64,000 nucleotides of DNA, taken from Achromobacter aegrifaciens. GTDB taxonomy: Bacteria; Pseudomonadota; Gammaproteobacteria; Burkholderiales; Burkholderiaceae_B. Below the pieces are notes generated by a model, which ran no database searches, had not been told where the DNA came from, and worked only from the letters and a program-made list of their open reading frames with translations. Positions 10,176-18,336 of the stretch are shown piece by piece (the stretch's first letter is position 1; each line of letters begins with the position of its first letter). The DNA is taken from assembly GCF_902859735.1 (NCBI RefSeq), contig NZ_CADIJY010000001.1, positions 1 through 64,000 of the forward strand, in the 5' to 3' direction. The position numbers and the translations under genes are program-made.

Positions 10176-11564
10176 TCAGGCGCCGGGCGGGGGCGCGTCG
10201 GCAAGGGTTTTCGCCAATTCGCGCACCACGCGCTTGCGGCGGTCGCTGTCTTCGTAGTGCTCGCCCAGGGCCGACCATTCGGGCCGGCTGCGGGCCTCTT
10301 TCAACGCTTCGGGCAGGGGCCCTTTGCGCCAGGCATCGTCGTCCGGATGGTCTAGTCTCAATGGCTCGCGCGCGGCATGGCCGCGGCGCTCCAGCGCTTC
10401 GATCAGTTGGCGCTGGCGCAGGGCCAAAAGACGCAGCACCGCGTCGTCGACGCTGATTTCGCGCCAGCCGCGCAGCTTGCCCGCCACGCGCTTGCCCAGC
10501 TTTTCCACGCCTTGCCACAGGCCGCCGGCGGCCGCGCCGATCAGCATGCCGGTGCCCAGGCTCAAACCGGCGCTGAACAGGTCTACCGCCGCGCCGGCCA
10601 TGGCGCCCGCGGCGGCGCCCATGCCCACCTGCACACCCATGTCCTTCAGGGCCTGGGGATGGAACAGGTCCATGCCCCAGCGCTCGCCCTGCAGGGGCAG
10701 CGCATCATCGGTGAAGTCCGTCGCGCGGAAGTTGTAGAGCGCCAGCAATGCGTTGACGCAGGTCTGCTCGCGCTGGCGCACCTGGTCGCGCAGCGCGCCC
10801 GAGGCGGCCGCGAGCGCCGCGTCGTCGCTGGCGCTGGAGACGTGCAAGGCCGCCACGTCGACCAGCAGGTCGGCCAGCAGTTCGTAGGCGGCGCCACGGC
10901 GCGCGCGGCGCTGCTCGGCAAGATTGGCGGACAGCCGGGCCAGCGCGGCGGCGTGGCGGTCCAGCAGCACGCCGAGCTTGGCATAGAGCTGTTGTTCGCC
11001 ATCCAGCGGCGGCGCGACGGTGTCGAACTCGACGACCGCGTGCAGGCCCAACCGGGCCATGGCGGCGCGCCATTCGTCGGCGCGATGCGCGGGCGCGTTG
11101 ACGAAGTTCAGCACAGGCAGCAGAGGCCGGCCGCAGGCGGCCAGGATGGCGAGTTCGTCGCGGTGCTTGCCCAGCACCGGATCGCGCGCGTCGATGACGT
11201 ACAGCGCCGCGTCGCAATCCAGCATCTTGGCCAGCACGCGGGCCTCCTGCTCGTAGCGGCCATGCGCCTCGGGCGTGTCGAGGAAGCGGCGGATGCGCGC
11301 CGGCCCGTCCAGGCGTTCTTGCGGGCTGTCGAGTTTTTCCAGGTACTCCAGCAGCGAGATGCTGTCTTCCATGCCCGGCGTGTCGAACCATTCCAGCACG
11401 GCCCGCCCTTCCAGCCGCAGGCGCGCGCCTTCGACGTGGCGCGTGGTGCCAGGGCTGTCGGCGACTTCACCGAAGGTGGTGTCGCGCGTCAGCGTGCGCA
11501 GCAACGAGGTCTTGCCGGTGTTGGTATGGCCGACCAGCGCAATCTTGATGAGGTCTTCAGCCAT
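10176..11564 (-). CDS. DUF3482 GTPase with Gly-rich membrane-interacting segment
   Basis: A 462-residue P-loop GTPase. G1 GHTNTGKTS near residue 11, G2 region SPGTTRHVE, G3 DTPG in WFDTPGMED, and a later NFVN element near the expected G4. The C-terminal half (DUF3482 in family terms) contains a run of small residues with GxxxG-like spacing (GVQVGMGAAAGAMAGAAVD and GAAAGGLWQG), suited to membrane insertion or oligomerisation. The start is ATG 11564, which overlaps the upstream gene by eight bases (ATGGCTGA), so the pair is translationally coupled. The longer ORF upstream of this ATG lies inside the neighbour and is rejected. The cellular role of this family is not established. Confidence 0.85.
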   Translation of the reverse strand: MAEDLIKIALVGHTNTGKTSLLRTLTRDTTFGEVADSPGTTRHVEGARLRLEGRAVLEWFDTPGMEDSISLLEYLEKLDSPQERLDGPARIRRFLDTPEAHGRYEQEARVLAKMLDCDAALYVIDARDPVLGKHRDELAILAACGRPLLPVLNFVNAPAHRADEWRAAMARLGLHAVVEFDTVAPPLDGEQQLYAKLGVLLDRHAAALARLSANLAEQRRARRGAAYELLADLLVDVAALHVSSASDDAALAAASGALRDQVRQREQTCVNALLALYNFRATDFTDDALPLQGERWGMDLFHPQALKDMGVQVGMGAAAGAMAGAAVDLFSAGLSLGTGMLIGAAAGGLWQGVEKLGKRVAGKLRGWREISVDDAVLRLLALRQRQLIEALERRGHAAREPLRLDHPDDDAWRKGPLPEALKEARSRPEWSALGEHYEDSDRRKRVVRELAKTLADAPPPGA

Positions 11565-13044
11565 GGCCGGACTCCAGCCAGGCGAGCGGGGCCAGCGGCG
11601 CTTGCAGCACGGCATCGGCGGGCAGGCCCAGCGCCAGCAGGCGTTCGCGCCATAGCGGGGCGCGGGTGGCGGGAGCCTCGGCGTCCGCGCGCGGCGTGAC
11701 CAGCCATACACGCGTCTGTTCCGCGTGCGCGGCCAGTTCGGCGATCAGCGACAGCGTTCCGCGGTCCGGCGTCTGGCGCGCATCGCAGGCGATCAGCATG
11801 CGCGTGGCGGCCTGGCCGGCGAGCGCATCCAGCACGCGGTTGCGCTCTTCGCGGGTATCCAGATTGCCGGCCTGCTGGACGCCCGCGGGCATATCGGCGG
11901 GTGGCCAGGCCAGGTCCGGCGGCAGTTCGAGCCCCAGCAGCACCGGCTGGCCGCCCAGGCCCGCGAGCGGCGGCGCGCCGACGCGCGGTTCGTGCAGGGG
12001 ATCGACCGGGCGGTCTATGCCCGTGGACTGGGCGGGCGGCTCCAGGCGATCGCGCAAGGCGGAGAATCCGGGCAGCGAGGGATCGATGCGCAGGCGGCGC
12101 AAGGCGCGCAGCGATCCCGCCACGCACAGGGCGCCGGCCAACAGACGGGGCAGGATGCCGTAGACCACCAGCACGCCGATCAGCCACAGCGACCACTGCG
12201 CCTGCGCCTCGGCGGGCAGGGCCTGGGCGCCGTCGCTGGCGCGGATCATGGATGCGTCCGGCAGCGGAAAGCCCAGCAGGGACGGCAGCCAGCCCAAAGC
12301 CTGTGTCAGCCCGACGAATGTGTCGGGCGCCAGCAAGGTGGTGGCCCAGATGAAGCGGTAGCTGGCGGTGGAAAGCACGGCCAGCAGCACCGCCAGCGCT
12401 GCGCACAGGGCCGTCAGCCACAGCAGGTGGCTGACACTGCCGAAGAGCCAGCGCAAGGCGCCCGCGCGGGCCAGCAGGTTGAGGAAAGCCTGCGGTACCA
12501 GCGCGCTGTCGGGGCCGCGGGCCAGCTTGCGCGTGGCCCAGAGCCAGAGACGCCCCAGTCCCGTGACGGAGGACGCCCGCAGCAGGAAGCTGCCCAGCCA
12601 CAGCAGGAAGGTGAGCGCATGCAGGCCCAGCAAGGCGCCCAGCGCCCACAGCACGTTGACTGGCCGCGAGCCGTCACCCAGCGCGCCCAGCGCGGCGCCT
12701 GCGCCGGAAATGGCGGCCAGCAGGAACAACGCGGCCAACATGGCGAGCGCGCTGCGGCGCCATGTGTCGATCAGGGGGATGAGATTCTCGCGCTGCGCCA
12801 GCAACGCGGCGCGAGCCAGGATGCGCGCGGGCAGATCGGCGTCCTGCTGGCGTACGCGGCGCACTGCGGCTGCGTCTTCCAGCGGCCCCCAATGCGCTTC
12901 GCGCAGACGTATCAGCTCCGCCAGCCAGTGCGCGCGCACGGGGCCGGCGCCGAGGGGTTCAGCCGGGGGGATGGAATCGCGAGAGGTCGTAGACGGCATC
13001 GCGTCGGGCGGCGGTACGGTCAGGCCCTGGGGGCGGTGGACCAT
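11557..13044 (-). CDS. DUF2868 multi-pass membrane protein
   Basis: About 495 residues from ATG 13044 (alternative ATG 12999, MPSTTSRD; neither has a clear Shine-Dalgarno site). The N-terminal soluble segment (WLAELIRLREAHWGPLED) resembles the start of DUF2868 proteins. It is followed by hydrophobic helices (ALAMLAALFLLAAISGAGAA, VLWALGALLGLHALTFLLW, LLWLTALCAALAVLLAV, LWLIGVLVVYGILPRLLAG) and a soluble C-terminal domain. The partner GTPase gene overlaps its stop by eight bases, so the two probably act together at the inner membrane. No biochemical role is established for the family. Confidence 0.8.
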   Translation of the reverse strand: MVHRPQGLTVPPPDAMPSTTSRDSIPPAEPLGAGPVRAHWLAELIRLREAHWGPLEDAAAVRRVRQQDADLPARILARAALLAQRENLIPLIDTWRRSALAMLAALFLLAAISGAGAALGALGDGSRPVNVLWALGALLGLHALTFLLWLGSFLLRASSVTGLGRLWLWATRKLARGPDSALVPQAFLNLLARAGALRWLFGSVSHLLWLTALCAALAVLLAVLSTASYRFIWATTLLAPDTFVGLTQALGWLPSLLGFPLPDASMIRASDGAQALPAEAQAQWSLWLIGVLVVYGILPRLLAGALCVAGSLRALRRLRIDPSLPGFSALRDRLEPPAQSTGIDRPVDPLHEPRVGAPPLAGLGGQPVLLGLELPPDLAWPPADMPAGVQQAGNLDTREERNRVLDALAGQAATRMLIACDARQTPDRGTLSLIAELAAHAEQTRVWLVTPRADAEAPATRAPLWRERLLALGLPADAVLQAPLAPLAWLESGHG

Positions 13045-13087
13045 TGTAGACCGGGCGGGACGGGAAACGGGGCCACAGCCCCACGCG

Positions 13088-13978
13088 TCAGTGCCTGGCG
13101 CGGGCGCTGCGGTACTGTCCGGGCGTGACGCCGACGGCGTCGCGGAAGACCCGCGCCAAGTGGCTGGCGTTGCCGAAGCCGCTGGCCTGGGCGATGCCGG
13201 CCAGGTCGCCCTTGCCGGCTGCGAGCAGCTTGCGCGCATGCGCCAGCCTCCGCGCCCGTACCCAGGCATGCGGCGGCTCGCCGAAAGAGGTGTGGAACAT
13301 GCGGGCGAAGTGGTAGGTGGATAGCGCCGCCACGCCTGCGAGTTCGTCCAGCGTCAGCGGCTCGGCCAGGTGCGCGTCAACATAGTCCATGATGCGCCGG
13401 CGCACGGCGGGCGCGAGGCCGCCGCGCAGCGTTGCCGCGGGCTTGCGCGCCACGCCCTGGTTCAGCAGATGGTGCAGGACTGTTTCGGCCGCGCTGCTGG
13501 CCGCCAGCCGGTCGGCGGGCTGGTTCCAGTCGGTGTCCAGCAACTGCCGGCAGACGTCGATCAGCGAGTCGTCGTGGATGTAGGTGCGGTCGCGCAGTTC
13601 CAGCGTGCGGGGCTCGCAGTCCAACCGCATGACGGCTTCGCGGGCCAGGCGTTCCGGAGCGATGTACAGATGCAGGAATTGCACGCTGTCGTTCATGCTC
13701 CAGCGCGAGTAGTGCTCCGAGGGCAGCACGCAGAACTTGCCGGCGCCGCCATGTAGCCTGTCCTGGCCCAGGCGGAACGACTTGTCGCCGCCGCGCAGAT
13801 AGAGTGACAGGGTGTGATGGCCCGGACTGTCGTAGCCCATGGTTTCGTGGGCGCTGCGTGACCATTGCGAGATGGCGATGCCCTCGCCCAGCGCGGCGGC
13901 GCGTCCCAATGTCGCGGTGGAGCCCGCCAGGGTGCGGAAGACGGAGAAATCGGCCGGGGCCGAGGCGACGGTAGCCAT
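13088..13978 (-). CDS. AraC-family transcriptional regulator
   Basis: A 296-residue regulator. The N-terminal half is a sensor domain without a recognisable ligand signature. The last ~100 residues form the double helix-turn-helix: first HTH around LTLDELAGVAALSTYHFARMF, second around GDLAGIAQASGFGNASHLARVF, ending in the conserved GVTPGQYR. It is divergent from the EamA transporter gene, which is its likely target. The start is ATG 13978. It lies 43 bases upstream of the DUF2868 gene on the same strand, but need not belong to that unit. Confidence 0.9.
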   Translation of the reverse strand: MATVASAPADFSVFRTLAGSTATLGRAAALGEGIAISQWSRSAHETMGYDSPGHHTLSLYLRGGDKSFRLGQDRLHGGAGKFCVLPSEHYSRWSMNDSVQFLHLYIAPERLAREAVMRLDCEPRTLELRDRTYIHDDSLIDVCRQLLDTDWNQPADRLAASSAAETVLHHLLNQGVARKPAATLRGGLAPAVRRRIMDYVDAHLAEPLTLDELAGVAALSTYHFARMFHTSFGEPPHAWVRARRLAHARKLLAAGKGDLAGIAQASGFGNASHLARVFRDAVGVTPGQYRSARARH

Positions 13979-14133
13979 ATGAGTGGAATGCTACTGCGAT
14001 CTCGCGCGCGGCGCGTGCGCGCGGGGAAGAAAACCGCAAGAACCGGCAATTCTTGCGGGCCAGGGAGGCGCAAACTGGATTCCCCGGCGGTCTTGCGGAC
14101 CGCCTTACCGCGTCCCTGTTTCAGCATCGCATC

Positions 14134-15027
14134 GTGAACCTCTTCCTGTATTTCCTCACAGTCGTCATCTGGGGCACAACCTGGATCGCCATCAAGCTGC
14201 AATTGGGCGTGGTGGCGATTCCCGTCTCCATCTTCTACCGCTTCGCGCTGGCGGGCCTGGTTCTGTTCGCGGTCCTGGCGCTGACCCGCAAGCTGCAGAA
14301 AATGGACCGACGCGGCCACTGGCTGTGCGTGGGCCAGGGGCTGTGCCTGTTCTGCCTGAACTTCCTGTGCTTCTACACGGCAACCCAGTGGATTCCCAGC
14401 GGCCTGGTGTCGGTGGTGTTTTCGGCGGCGACGCTATGGAATGCGCTGAATGCCCGCCTGTGGTTCGGCACCCGCGTCGCGCCGCGCGTGATGGTGGCCG
14501 GCGCGCTGGGCTTTTCCGGCCTGGTGCTGCTGTTCTGGCCCGAACTGGCGGGGCAGGAGGCCAGCCATGAAACCCTGCTGGGCCTGGGCTTTGCACTGCT
14601 GGGTACGTTCTGCTTTTCGACGGGCAACATGCTGTCGTCGCTGCAACAGCGCGCCGGCATCCGGCCCTTGACCGGCAACGCCTACAGCATGCTTTATGGC
14701 GCAGCCATCCTGCTGGCGGGTTGTCTGGCGGCGGGCCTGCCGTTCGAATTCGATACCTCGGCTTCCTACGTCGGCGCCCTGCTCTATCTGGCCATCCCGG
14801 GCTCCGTGATCGGTTTTACCGCCTATCTGACGTTGGTGGGCCGCATGGGCCCGGCGCGGGCCGCCTACTGCACGGTGCTGTTTCCGGTGGTGGCCTTGAG
14901 CGTCTCTACTTTCGCCGAAGGCTATCAGTGGACGGCGCCGGCCCTGCTGGGCCTGGCGCTGGTAATGCTGGGCAACCTGCTGGTCTTCACCAAGTGGACG
15001 CCCTTCGCGCGGCGCGCGGCGGCTTGA
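14134..15027 (+). CDS. EamA/DMT-family transporter
   Basis: A 297-residue drug/metabolite transporter with ten predicted helices in two EamA repeats. It starts with the typical LFLYFLTVVIWGTTWIAIK and has YRFALAGLVLF in helix 2. The start is uncertain: GTG 14134 gives the canonical N-terminus right at helix 1, while an upstream TTG (14053) would add 27 polar residues that look untypical. Divergent from an AraC regulator (spacer 155 bases to the GTG). It probably exports an amino acid or small metabolite; the substrate cannot be inferred. Confidence 0.88.
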   Translation: MNLFLYFLTVVIWGTTWIAIKLQLGVVAIPVSIFYRFALAGLVLFAVLALTRKLQKMDRRGHWLCVGQGLCLFCLNFLCFYTATQWIPSGLVSVVFSAATLWNALNARLWFGTRVAPRVMVAGALGFSGLVLLFWPELAGQEASHETLLGLGFALLGTFCFSTGNMLSSLQQRAGIRPLTGNAYSMLYGAAILLAGCLAAGLPFEFDTSASYVGALLYLAIPGSVIGFTAYLTLVGRMGPARAAYCTVLFPVVALSVSTFAEGYQWTAPALLGLALVMLGNLLVFTKWTPFARRAAA

Positions 15028-15051
15028 ACTTGGCCCAGGGCCGGGCAAGCC

Positions 15052-16248
15052 CTAGCGGGCCAGGGCACGCAGCCCTTCCAGCAGGCGGTCGATTTCCGCG
15101 TCGCTGGTCAGATAGCTGACCGAGGCCCGCGCGATCTGGGTCAGGCCACGCGCCTGCATGTCCAGCGGGGTATAGGGCACGCCGTTGCTGCCGATGGTGA
15201 TGCCCTGTGCCGCCATGGCGCGTTGCACGGATACGGCGTCCTGATCGGCGAAGTTGAAGGACACCAGGCCCGAGCGTTCGCGGCCCTGGTCCAGCACCGT
15301 GATGCCGGGGATGGCCGCCAGTTCGGTCCGCAGGGCCTGGGCCGTGGCGGCGATGCGGGCGCGGATGGCTGGCAGGCCGATGTCCAGGGCTTCCTGCAAG
15401 GCGTTGGCCAGGCCGCAGCGCAGCGCCAGCGAGGCTTCCGCCGATTCCAGGCGCGCGGCGTCCTGGCGCAGCACCGGCTCGCCGTCGGCGCCCAGGGGGG
15501 CGGAATGGGTGTCGACGAAGGCGGGCGTGAGCTGGTCCAGGAAGTCGCGCCGCACGTACAGCAGGCCTGTGCCGCGCGGGCCGCGCAACGCCTTGCGTCC
15601 GGCCCCGCTCAACACATCGCAGCCGATCTGCGCGACGTCCACGGGCAACTGGCCGACCGCCTGTGCCGCATCCACGAAATACGGGATGCCGTGGCGGCGC
15701 GCGACGCTGCCGATGGCGGCGGCGGGATTGATCAGGCCGCCGTTGGCGGGCAGCCAGGTCAGTGCGATCAGGCGCACCCGCTCATCCAGCATGGCCTCCA
15801 GTGCCTGCGGATCGACGCAGCCGCTGTCGTCCGAGGGAATGGTCTCCAGCGTGGCGCCAGCACGCTGCGCCTTGAGCCGCATGGCGGCCAGGTTGCCGCC
15901 CCATTCGTGGCGACCCACCAGGATGCGGTCGCCGGCGCGCCACGGCGCCATCGCCGCGAAAGCCGCGCCCCAGCCGGGCGAGTTGCCGCCGGTGAGCGCG
16001 ATCTCGGTCGGGTCCGCGTTGAGCAGCCGGGCCGCCAGTGTGCGAGCCTGCTCGATCAGCTCCCGCGACCGCACGCCCGCCTCCATGGGCCCTTGCGTCG
16101 CTTCGCGTTGCAGGTGCGCGTGGATGGCATGCAGCGTGGCGGCCGAGGGCAGCGACGCGCCGGCGTGATTGAAATGGACGGTGGTGTGCGCGCCAGGGGT
16201 CTGGGCGCGCAACGCTTCCACGGCGCTGGGAGTCAAGGGGGCGGACAT
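15052..16248 (-). CDS. PLP-dependent class V aminotransferase (cysteine desulfurase / isopenicillin-epimerase-like fold)
   Basis: A 398-residue fold-type I PLP enzyme. VHFNHAGASLP at the N-terminus, TGGNSPGWG for phosphate contacts, the cofactor Asp in FVDAAQAVGQLPVD, and the Schiff-base Lys in SGAGRKALRGPRGTG. It lacks a clear mobile Cys loop, so it is more likely a racemase, lyase or epimerase-like member than an Fe-S cysteine desulfurase. ATG 16248 has GGAG upstream. It follows the RidA-type gene by 17 bases. Pairing a PLP enzyme with RidA, which hydrolyses reactive enamines or imines, is a common functional association. Confidence 0.85.
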   Translation of the reverse strand: MSAPLTPSAVEALRAQTPGAHTTVHFNHAGASLPSAATLHAIHAHLQREATQGPMEAGVRSRELIEQARTLAARLLNADPTEIALTGGNSPGWGAAFAAMAPWRAGDRILVGRHEWGGNLAAMRLKAQRAGATLETIPSDDSGCVDPQALEAMLDERVRLIALTWLPANGGLINPAAAIGSVARRHGIPYFVDAAQAVGQLPVDVAQIGCDVLSGAGRKALRGPRGTGLLYVRRDFLDQLTPAFVDTHSAPLGADGEPVLRQDAARLESAEASLALRCGLANALQEALDIGLPAIRARIAATAQALRTELAAIPGITVLDQGRERSGLVSFNFADQDAVSVQRAMAAQGITIGSNGVPYTPLDMQARGLTQIARASVSYLTSDAEIDRLLEGLRALAR

Positions 16249-16265
16249 GGCGGCTCCGGCAGGGA

Positions 16266-16739
16266 TCAGGCTTGCGTGAGCGCGATAACGGCTTCGATCT
16301 CGACCGCCACGCCCTGCGGCAGGGATGCCACGCCGACGGCGCTGCGAGCATGGCGGCCGGCGTCGCCGAACACCTCGACCATCAGGTCGGAGGCGCCGTT
16401 GGCAATGGCGCTCTGGCGGTTGAAGTCCGGCGTGCTGGCCACGAACACGCCCAGGCGCACGACGCGCGCCACGCGATCCAGCTTGTCGCCGGTGGCGGCG
16501 GCGATCTGCGATAGCAGGCCCAGCGCCGACAGGCGCGCCGCTGCCACGCCATCGGCGTCAGAAACCTGGTCTCCCAGGCGGCCCAGATAGGCGGCCTTGC
16601 CGTCCTTGCGGGAGATCTGGCCCGAGATATACAGCAGGTTGCCTTCCTGCACGAAGGGCACGTAGTTGGCGGCGGGAGCGGCGGCGGCTTCGAGGGTCAG
16701 GCCAAGTTCGGCCACGCGGCCGGAGATCGAGCGGGTCAT
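16266..16739 (-). CDS. RidA/YjgF-family protein (enamine/imine deaminase-like)
   Basis: A 157-residue RidA-superfamily protein: YVPFVQEGNLLYISGQIS and the C-terminal GVASLPQGVAVEIEAVIAL are family signatures. The usual catalytic Arg of canonical RidA (before the C-terminal V-E-I-E) is not obvious here, so it may belong to a divergent clade. The chosen start is ATG 16739 with AGGAG seven to eight bases upstream; a longer ORF reading from 16907 is rejected because it begins in the spacer and lacks an SD site. Probably cotranscribed with the aminotransferase. Confidence 0.88.
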   Translation of the reverse strand: MTRSISGRVAELGLTLEAAAAPAANYVPFVQEGNLLYISGQISRKDGKAAYLGRLGDQVSDADGVAAARLSALGLLSQIAAATGDKLDRVARVVRLGVFVASTPDFNRQSAIANGASDLMVEVFGDAGRHARSAVGVASLPQGVAVEIEAVIALTQA

Positions 16740-16836
16740 GAGGGACTCCTGAACAGGGAAAGTATGGGCAAGCCTCATGCTATCGGCCGCTGCCGGCCCT
16801 GACCAATCAATTTTCGCGCAGTACACATGAGTAAAA

Positions 16837-17751
16837 CTAATGTGTGTCGCCCCGCTCCGTGGCCGCCTGCGCCAGCCATGCGTGGAAGCGCTGTGCCGCT
16901 TCGCCAAGCGCGCCGCGCGGCGTCACGAACCACCAGCCGATGCGAGGAGCTTCGAGCGCGGCGTTCGGCAGGGCCTCCACCAGCGCGCCGCTGGCGAGCT
17001 GGGCGGCGATAAGGCGGTGACGGCCCATCGCCATGCCTTGCCCCGCCAGCGCCGCTTCCACGACGATGTTGTAGTCATGCAAGCGTACGGGCCGCACGCC
17101 GCCCAGGTCCACGCCGTGATGTCGCGCCCAGGCGTCCCATTCGAAGGGATGGCGGGCATGCGAGGCCAGCAGCGGGAATCGCAGCAGATCCTGCGGCGTG
17201 CGCGGCCGTTTCCTGCCCGCGATCAGCGCGGGCGAGCAGACTACCGACAGCCGCTCCGCCATGATCAGCCGAGCCCGCACGCCTGGCCACACGCCGCGCC
17301 CGTAGCGGATGGCGACGTCGACCTCGCCGCCCGCAACGTCCGCCAGGCCGATGTCGGGCTGCAATTGGAGATCGATGTCGGGATGGGCGGCGGCAAACGC
17401 CGCGAGGCGCGGCGCCAGCCAGCGCGTGGCGAACGAGGCCAGCAGCCCGACGCGCAGCGTCTGCCGCACAGTCTCGGGCGCACGGACCTCGTCGGTACCC
17501 AGGCGCAGCAACTCGAAGGCCGCGTGTACGCGCTCGTAATAGGCCTGACCCGCCGCGGTCAGCGCCACGGCGCGGGTGAGTCGCTCGAACAGGGCCACGC
17601 CCAGTTCGGCTTCCAGTCGCTGGATATGGTGGCTGATGGCGCTTTGCGTTACGAAGAGCTCCTGCGCAGCCAGGGAAAAACTCATGCGCCGCGCGGCAGC
17701 TTCAAAGGCGCGCAGGGAAACCAGGGCAGGCAGGGATCGCGCGGAACGCAT
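16837..17751 (-). CDS. LysR-family transcriptional regulator (GcvA-like)
   Basis: A 304-residue LysR regulator. The winged HTH is at the N-terminus (SLRAFEAAARRMSFSLAAQE then VTQSAISHHIQRLEAELG), followed by the periplasmic-binding-like effector domain (VGLLASFATRWLAPRLAAF, VDVAIRYGRG). The start is ATG 17751; upstream in-frame sequence is non-typical. It lies in the same direction as, and 97 bases ahead of, the RidA and aminotransferase genes. This differs from the usual divergent LysR arrangement, but those genes are still its probable targets. Confidence 0.92.
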   Translation of the reverse strand: MRSARSLPALVSLRAFEAAARRMSFSLAAQELFVTQSAISHHIQRLEAELGVALFERLTRAVALTAAGQAYYERVHAAFELLRLGTDEVRAPETVRQTLRVGLLASFATRWLAPRLAAFAAAHPDIDLQLQPDIGLADVAGGEVDVAIRYGRGVWPGVRARLIMAERLSVVCSPALIAGRKRPRTPQDLLRFPLLASHARHPFEWDAWARHHGVDLGGVRPVRLHDYNIVVEAALAGQGMAMGRHRLIAAQLASGALVEALPNAALEAPRIGWWFVTPRGALGEAAQRFHAWLAQAATERGDTH

Positions 17752-17841
17752 GGAGGCAGGCGATGTGGTGATGAGGGAATGCGCATCATCGTACGCCGCG
17801 CGCGGCCCGGCAAACAGCGCGCGCGCACCGCGTCCCAATGC

Positions 17842-17867
17842 AAAAGGCCCGCAACAAGTTGCGGGCC
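17842..17867 (-). terminator. Rho-independent terminator after tRNA-Asn
   Basis: A 10-bp perfect stem (17846-17855 with 17858-17867) with a 2-base loop, followed on the minus strand by TTTTG. It sits 18 bases beyond the tRNA 3' end. Confidence 0.85.
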
Positions 17868-17885
17868 CTTCAGTACTGCATTCTT

Positions 17886-17961
17886 TGGCTCCCCGAGCTG
17901 GGCTCGAACCAGCGACCTGCGGATTAACAGTCCGTCGCTCTACCGACTGAGCTATCGGGGA
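17886..17961 (-). tRNA. tRNA-Asn (GTT)
   Basis: 76 nt on the minus strand with encoded CCA. Acceptor arms TCCCCGA / TCGGGGA, D-arm GCTCAGTCGGTAGAGC, anticodon loop with GTT (context CTGTTAA), T-arm GGTTCGAGCC. The discriminator base is G. Confidence 0.97.
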
Positions 17962-17978
17962 ACAGGTAGAGGGGGCGA

Positions 17979-18007
17979 ATTATGCACAAAAAAACGGAAG
18001 AATGCAA
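17979..18007 (-). promoter_or_regulatory. Candidate promoter of tRNA-Asn
   Basis: On the minus strand TTGCAT, a 17-base spacer and CATAAT (17979-17984), followed by a GC-rich stretch (CGCCCCC) before the tRNA, the sort of discriminator seen in stringently controlled stable-RNA promoters. Confidence 0.5.
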
Positions 18008-18128
18008 AACGGGCCAGGCGTAACGGGTCGACGCGCTGAATATTTGCCTTTCTCACCAGGACACAAGTGTATGCGGCGACCATCTGCGGTATCGAAAAGC
18101 AGCCAAACCGGGCGCAGTACAAATGGGG

Positions 18129-18335
18129 TCAGGCAGGAGCCATTCCTCTCAGCGGCGACGGTGGGCCAGCTTCTTCAATGGCCCCTTGCCGGATACCCGT
18201 GCTTGCACTGGTAATGGCACGCAACCCGTATTCGGTGAGCATCAGTTCCCGAACCTGGATTACCGCGCCCGGCCTGGAAATTAGCCGGGATCCCTTGAAG
18301 AATGCGTCAGGTTTCTTGTTGGTGGCAGCGTTCAT
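18129..18335 (-). CDS. Small hypothetical protein (68 aa) coupled to the GAF gene
   Basis: An unrecognised 68-residue ORF. Its ATG (18335) is one base after the TGA of the GAF-protein gene, and AAGG lies seven bases upstream within the end of that gene, the pattern of translational re-initiation. The protein starts MNAATNKKPDAFFKG and is basic in its first third; no signal peptide or membrane segment. Because it is short and of unknown family, it could still be chance, but position and SD site favour a real gene. Confidence 0.45.
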   Translation of the reverse strand: MNAATNKKPDAFFKGSRLISRPGAVIQVRELMLTEYGLRAITSASTGIRQGAIEEAGPPSPLRGMAPA

Positions 18336-18336
18336 A

